This document shows, piece by piece, positions 40,709 to 42,375 of a stretch of 42,375 bases of DNA. The notes under the pieces were generated by a model. The model ran no database searches, had not been told where the DNA came from, and saw only the letters and a list, made by a program, of their open reading frames with translations. How positions within the stretch are numbered: the stretch's first letter is position 1; each line of letters starts with the position of its first letter. Origin of the DNA: JBBSHE01 sp038253325 (GTDB lineage Bacteria; Actinomycetota; Actinomycetes; Propionibacteriales; Nocardioidaceae); contig JBBSHE010000025.1 of the NCBI GenBank assembly GCA_038253325.1, positions 1-42,375 on the forward strand, given 5' to 3'. The translations under genes and the position numbers were made by a program.

Positions 40709-42375
40709 AGGGGCGCTGCGTCGCGGACGGGAGGCTGGCGTGCAGGGATCGCGCGTGTGCCGTGTTGGTCGACGAGGTAGTGCTGGCCGTGGGGGTCTTT
40801 CCACACGTACAGGCCGGCGAACGGCTGTCTGACCTGCCACTGGCCGTGGGTCTTGACCCGATGATGTCGAGTATCGGGTGGCGACAGGTTCCCGAGCTCG
40901 GTGGGTCCTCGGGGCCAGCAGATGGTGTGGTCGCATTGGGCGTGGATGCTGAACGTGTCGCAGTACGGGAACGGACAGGTCCCGGCCGATTTGAGGAACA
41001 CCGCCTGTCGCAGCCGGCCGCGGACCTCGTAGCCGTCGACCGGGCTGATGTCGTTCAAGTCGATCACCGGCTGGACGGTGACTCGGCAATGCCCGAGCAG
41101 GTCGAAGGCCTGGCCGGCAGTCACCGGCACCGACGCCTGCCCGGGATACTCGATCCGACACGGGTCGTCGGTGTCCCACCAGAACGTCGACTGGCTGATG
41201 TGTACGAACACCGTCGCGGTCGGCCACGACCGGTCGTCGGATCCGGAGACCGAGCCGGGGTCGTCAGCAACGTCGGAACTGCGACCTGGTCGCGATGGAG
41301 ACCATGACCAGGACTGTCCAGCATCAGCGTTGACGCCGTGGCCGCAGACCCTGCAGCCGGCGCCGTCGATCGGCTCGACCATAGGGACCGGCGCGAGTTC
41401 TGCATCGACCGGGTCCCAGCCGGCCGCCTCGAACACGTCCAACGCCGCCATCAACTCAGACGTCCATCCGTCGGGATCGAAGTCGGCGACCGCGTCGCCA
41501 GGATCGGCGGTAGGCTCCCGCGGGTCAAGCAGCGACCAATCGGCTGCGGACCCGTCGACGCTCGAGTCAGAGCCGGCGCAGCTCGCAGCGGCAGCCAGCG
41601 TCTGCTCGATACCCGGTGGTGGCACGGCGCGGGTGCGAGCAAACAGCTCCAGGACAGCGTTCGGGTTCGCGATGATCCCGATCGCCTTCGCCCGACGTAC
41701 CTGCTTCGAATCACTGTCGCCGTCGAGGCCGAGGAGGTCGGCGACGAAGTCGACGGCCGCGTCGAACCGGATCACGTCACCGGCGTCGGCGCGGATGAAC
41801 ACATCCTTACGGCCGTGCCGCGACGACCGGTCCACCGTGACCTGCCGGTCGTCGCCAACCTCGGCCTCCATCTCGGCTGCGGCCGGATCGGCGGCGATCA
41901 CCGCGGCCTGCACGATCCGGTCCAACCGCGCCGGGCCGACCGTCTCGATGATCCGATACACCTGAACGTCGACGATCGCGCAGGCCTCGGCTGACAAGTG
42001 ATGGGTCGCTTGCGCGATGTTGCGGGCCCGCCACACCTGCACCTCACCGGCCATCACCTGCGCCCACGTCTTCGGCAACCGGTATTTCAGGTCCAGCACA
42101 TCGGCGATCAGCATCAGCGTCGGATAATGCGCGCGGCCCATCCGCGCCGCCAGATCCATCGCCGCGAACTCCCGCAGCTTCGGCGTCCCCGGACCACCTG
42201 GGTGGATCAGCGTCTCACCACCGGAAATCGCCCGCGGCCCATCCGGCGTGTCCAGGGTGTCGAGACGGTCGTTCAGTGCGCAGTACGCCGCGACCAGCAC
42301 CAGATCATGAGCCTCGGTCAGATTCTTCGCCGTCTTGTTTGTCGCCAACGCCCCCAGCACGTCGGCCTCATCCAG
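40693..42375 (-). CDS. DUF222-HNH endonuclease domain protein (cut by the right window edge)
   Basis: The reading frame stays open to the right window edge, with LDEADVLGALATNKTAKNLT at the visible start, so the true start is outside. A long DUF222 helical region precedes a Cys/His HNH module at the C-terminus: GTCPFPYCDTFSIHAQCDH with DHTICWPRGPTELGNL and HHRVKTH. These mobile-element-like proteins are multi-copy in actinomycetes, thought to be homing-type nucleases; their role is unclear. A Ser/Asp-rich linker lies near 270-380 from the visible start. Confidence 0.93.
   Translation of the reverse strand: MDEADVLGALATNKTAKNLTEAHDLVLVAAYCALNDRLDTLDTPDGPRAISGGETLIHPGGPGTPKLREFAAMDLAARMGRAHYPTLMLIADVLDLKYRLPKTWAQVMAGEVQVWRARNIAQATHHLSAEACAIVDVQVYRIIETVGPARLDRIVQAAVIAADPAAAEMEAEVGDDRQVTVDRSSRHGRKDVFIRADAGDVIRFDAAVDFVADLLGLDGDSDSKQVRRAKAIGIIANPNAVLELFARTRAVPPPGIEQTLAAAASCAGSDSSVDGSAADWSLLDPREPTADPGDAVADFDPDGWTSELMAALDVFEAAGWDPVDAELAPVPMVEPIDGAGCRVCGHGVNADAGQSWSWSPSRPGRSSDVADDPGSVSGSDDRSWPTATVFVHISQSTFWWDTDDPCRIEYPGQASVPVTAGQAFDLLGHCRVTVQPVIDLNDISPVDGYEVRGRLRQAVFLKSAGTCPFPYCDTFSIHAQCDHTICWPRGPTELGNLSPPDTRHHRVKTHGQWQVRQPFAGLYVWKDPHGQHYLVDQHGTRAIPARQPPVRDAAPLQSGR

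Noticed and set aside
39314..41227. A 637-aa minus-strand open frame across DUF6703, Zur and GNAT
   Set aside because: Antisense to three convincing plus-strand genes; no recognisable domains.

Overview
The window is high-GC DNA (roughly two thirds G+C by eye) from an actinomycete. Family-level similarities and the order sigma factor / dnaG / PH-domain pair / dgt / dusB / glyS / Zur suggest Propionibacteriales, perhaps a Nocardioidaceae-like lineage. That placement is an inference from gene content, not a search result.

Left part (1 to about 25.6 kb) is accessory. After the tail of a CHAD-domain gene and two small membrane proteins come a NarL-type two-component system (1497-4132), a DUF1905 gene, a Cys-rich mini-protein coupled to a thioredoxin-like protein, a frameshifted DinB gene and a methyltransferase. 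A long minus-strand redox block follows: a complete system II cytochrome c maturation set (ccdA, resA/tlpA-like, resB, ccsB; 6755-10920); a tightly overlapping thiol-redox operon (second CcdA-like transporter, CxxC redoxin, CxxC mini-thioredoxin, Met-rich membrane peptide; 11018-13184); a DUF3105 gene; and an overlapping BlaI repressor / M56 protease / CopC-CopD operon (14043-17468). Three of these transcription units carry a similar CTA-N7-TAG dyad 42 to 49 nt upstream of the start codon, which suggests one BlaI-M56 regulon linking copper handling with extracytoplasmic thiol chemistry. Next are a lipoprotein L,D-transpeptidase and a sulfur-type operon (MBL-rhodanese hydrolase, MFS transporter, ArsR-rhodanese regulator; 18919-22248) with a 9-bp-arm palindrome at its promoter.

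Junction (22.3 to 26 kb): a MazEF-type toxin-antitoxin pair, a decayed tyrosine-integrase fragment joined to the C-terminal part of an ArsR-type regulator, a frameshifted secreted alpha/beta hydrolase and about 600 bp with no recognisable gene. This looks like an old integration or deletion scar.

Right part (26 kb to the end) is mostly core genome: tRNA-Met(CAT), a PfkB sugar kinase, a frameshifted HIT-like gene, tRNA-Asn, a sigma-70 factor, DNA primase, a septum-formation-like lipoprotein, two bacterial PH-domain membrane proteins, dGTPase, tRNA-dihydrouridine synthase, a truncated ABC ATPase, glycyl-tRNA synthetase, an ABM-like protein, a small membrane protein, a Fur/Zur regulator and a GNAT protein. 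It ends in a DUF222-HNH endonuclease gene that runs off the right edge.

Three otherwise well-conserved genes (DinB, alpha/beta hydrolase, HIT) are each broken by what looks like one indel, so assembly error must be weighed against real decay.
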